From Peptococcaceae bacterium (GTDB lineage Bacteria; Bacillota; Desulfitobacteriia; Desulfitobacteriales; Syntrophobotulaceae), in the NCBI GenBank assembly GCA_012517475.1, contig JAAYUV010000022.1, forward strand, positions 1-64,000: a stretch of 64,000 nt of DNA. Reading direction: 5' to 3'. The notes beneath the pieces were generated by a model. The model did not search any database, had not been told where the DNA came from, and saw nothing but the letters and a program-made list of their open reading frames with translations. Positions 62,876 through 64,000 of this stretch are shown one piece after another; positions within the stretch are counted from its first letter, which is position 1, and the number at the start of each line of letters is the position of its first letter. The translations under genes were made by a program, and so were the position numbers.

Positions 62876-63139
62876 ATGGCAACAACGATTCGTCTGCGCC
62901 GTATGGGCGCCAAGAAAAATCCCTTCTACCGTCTTGTCGTTTGCGATTCCGCATCCCGTCGTGACGGAAGGGCTATTGAGGAGATCGGTTATTACGATCC
63001 TACGAAAAATCCTCATGAAATCAAGGTTGATGAGATCAGAGCATTGGATTGGCTTACAAAAGGTGCCCTGCCTTCTGACACAGCAAAATCCCTGCTCAGT
63101 CAAGCTGGAATTATGGAGAAATTTCATAAATCCAAGTAA
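62876..63139 (+). CDS. rpsP: 30S ribosomal protein S16
   Basis: 87 residues: [40 protein letters not shown] is diagnostic. GAGGAGGTG precedes the ATG. The 82-bp gap after ffh contains only a weak dyad ATCACTA/TAGTGAT. rpsP-khpA-rimM is a conserved order. Confidence 0.96.
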   Translation: MATTIRLRRMGAKKNPFYRLVVCDSASRRDGRAIEEIGYYDPTKNPHEIKVDEIRALDWLTKGALPSDTAKSLLSQAGIMEKFHKSK

Positions 63140-63156
63140 GCATGGGGGTGGCTCCT

Positions 63157-63387
63157 GTGAAGGAAGTTGTAGAGGTATTAGCCAAAGCTTTGGTTGACCA
63201 TCCTGACCAGGTAATTGTTGCCCAGCATGCCACAGAGAAAACCGTACATCTTCAATTGTCGGTTGCTCCTGAGGATATGGGCAAGGTAATCGGGAAGCAG
63301 GGGAAAATTGCCAATGCAATACGAACCATTGTCAAAGCCGCTGCAGTCAAAGATGGCCGTAGGGTTATTGTTGACATTGACCAGTAA
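63157..63387 (+). CDS. khpA: KH-domain RNA-binding protein KhpA
   Basis: 76 residues. KEVVEVLAKALVDHPDQVIV precedes the KH core VAPEDMGKVIGKQGKIANAIRTIVKAAA, whose GKQG loop is the GXXG RNA-binding motif. It forms a heterodimer with KhpB (Jag) in other Firmicutes. I chose GTG 63157 with GGGGGTGG upstream; ATG 63142 is in frame but has no ribosome site. Confidence 0.92.
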   Translation: MKEVVEVLAKALVDHPDQVIVAQHATEKTVHLQLSVAPEDMGKVIGKQGKIANAIRTIVKAAAVKDGRRVIVDIDQ

Positions 63388-63393
63388 GGTTGG

Positions 63394-63415
63394 AAAGGGC
63401 TTAGGCCCTTTTTAA
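63394..63415 (+). terminator. Small hairpin terminator after khpA
   Basis: AAAGGGC-TTAG-GCCCTTT followed by TTAAC. The weak T-run suggests partial termination before rimM. Confidence 0.7.
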
Positions 63416-63477
63416 CTTTACAGCGAAGTTTTTAAAGGCCTGCCATAGGCTATACTACGAATATATTAATAAATAAA

Positions 63478-63999
63478 ATGAAAGGGCGTTATCCCTTGGA
63501 AACCATAGTTATTGGAGAAGTCCTTAAGCCTCAGGGAGTAAAAGGAGAACTGAAGATCTACCCGCTTACCGATAACGTTGCTCGTTTTAAAAGACTTAAA
63601 AAAATATACCTTTCGGATGGAAAGAGAGAGTTACCTTATGAAATCCGGGGGGTAAGAATTGATCCCAAAGAAATGGTTTTCTTGAAACTTAACGGAATAG
63701 AAACTCCTGAAGAGGTTGAAAAGTTCCGTGGTTATCAAGTTAGGATTGATCGTACGGACGTTCAGCCTTTAAAAGACCGTTGGTATTATTTCGAATTAGA
63801 AGGTATGAAAGTATACGAAAAAGGAATTTTGCTTGGAACACTTACCCGGGTGTTGGAGACGGGAGCCAACGATATCTATCTGGTTCAGGGTGAGAAGGGC
63901 GAAATATGTGTGCCAGCTTTGAAATCGGTTGTCATGAATGTGGATGTTCCCGGAAAAAGAATGGATGTAGAGCTGCCTCCGGGACTCCTGGAAGATTGA
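63478..63999 (+). CDS. rimM: Ribosome maturation factor RimM
   Basis: 173 residues. The N-terminal RimM domain (IVIGEVLKPQGVKGELKIYPLTDNVARF) and the PRC-barrel half (RWYYFELEGMKVYEKGILLGTLTRVLETGANDIYLVQGEKGEICVPAL) are complete. It assists 30S head assembly with S19. ATG 63478 lacks a clear ribosome site; TTG 63496 has AAAGGG upstream and matches the family N-terminus better, so the protein may be six residues shorter. The stop lies one base before the window end. Confidence 0.94.
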   Translation: MKGRYPLETIVIGEVLKPQGVKGELKIYPLTDNVARFKRLKKIYLSDGKRELPYEIRGVRIDPKEMVFLKLNGIETPEEVEKFRGYQVRIDRTDVQPLKDRWYYFELEGMKVYEKGILLGTLTRVLETGANDIYLVQGEKGEICVPALKSVVMNVDVPGKRMDVELPPGLLED

Positions 64000-64000
64000 A

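Noticed and set aside
62609-63319. 236-codon minus-strand frame opposite ffh-rpsP-khpA
   Set aside because: The plus strand carries three conserved genes with ribosome sites here; the antisense frame is chance.

Overview
The window reads as chromosome of a spore-forming, anaerobic Firmicute. Gene families and gene order point to the Peptococcaceae/Desulfitobacteriaceae group (Desulfitobacterium, Dehalobacter or Desulfosporosinus relatives); this placement is an inference, with no database search behind it. Supporting signs are the germination protease gpr, the sporulation membrane gene ylbJ, a short SASP-like gene, a BclA-type collagen-like protein, Fe-S L-serine dehydratase, strong AGGAGG ribosome sites and many GTG/TTG starts.

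Region 1 (1-17.9 kb) is an accessory surface or spore glycosylation locus. It opens with the 3' part of a collagen-like protein whose visible repeat is 61 uninterrupted X-Thr-Gly triplets followed by a BclA-like C-terminal domain. Next come two GT2 glycosyltransferases with TPR tails and a DUF6385-type protein. A minus-strand cluster for legionaminic acid follows: legB, legC, legG/neuC, a second DegT-like aminotransferase, legI/neuB, a FemAB/GNAT acyltransferase, ptmE and legF. It ends in a MAF (DUF115) glycosyltransferase fused to a degenerate KdsC-like HAD domain. A methyltransferase sits inside the cluster on the other strand, and a DNRLRE plus DUF6385 protein closes it. The simplest reading is that the sugar pathway supplies CMP-legionaminic acid to the MAF protein, while the GT2-TPR enzymes may modify the Thr-rich collagen-like protein or its neighbours.

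Region 2 (17.9-19.7 kb) holds a nested palindromic repeat element and a uracil permease behind a PyrR-type attenuator.

Region 3 (19.8-36.1 kb) is a housekeeping run: priA, def, fmt, a YugP-type peptidase, rsmB, rlmN, two FHA proteins, PP2C phosphatase, RodA/FtsW, a class B PBP, a PASTA kinase, rsgA, rpe and thiN. The FHA-FHA-PP2C-RodA-PBP-kinase block has the gene order of the actinobacterial fhaA-fhaB-pstP-rodA-pbpA-pknB cluster.

Region 4 (36-49.6 kb) contains rpmB, asp23, a DAK2/FakA-like gene, sdaAB-sdaAA, recG, a tiny SASP-like gene, a NapH-like ferredoxin membrane protein, an MFS transporter with a MarR regulator, gpr, rsmD, a coiled-coil protein and ylbJ.

Region 5 (49.7-64 kb) carries ackA, DUF177, rpmF, plsX, acpP, rnc, smc, ftsY, mtnP-mtnA, ylxM, ffh, rpsP, khpA and rimM. 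These cover acetate metabolism, lipid precursors, chromosome structure, the signal recognition particle and ribosome maturation.

Three intergenic regions (about 18.1, 39.0 and 53.5 kb) carry diverged copies of one GC-rich repeat built around CCATGG palindromes, each beside a different set of inverted-repeat arms. No rRNA, tRNA or CRISPR array was recognised.
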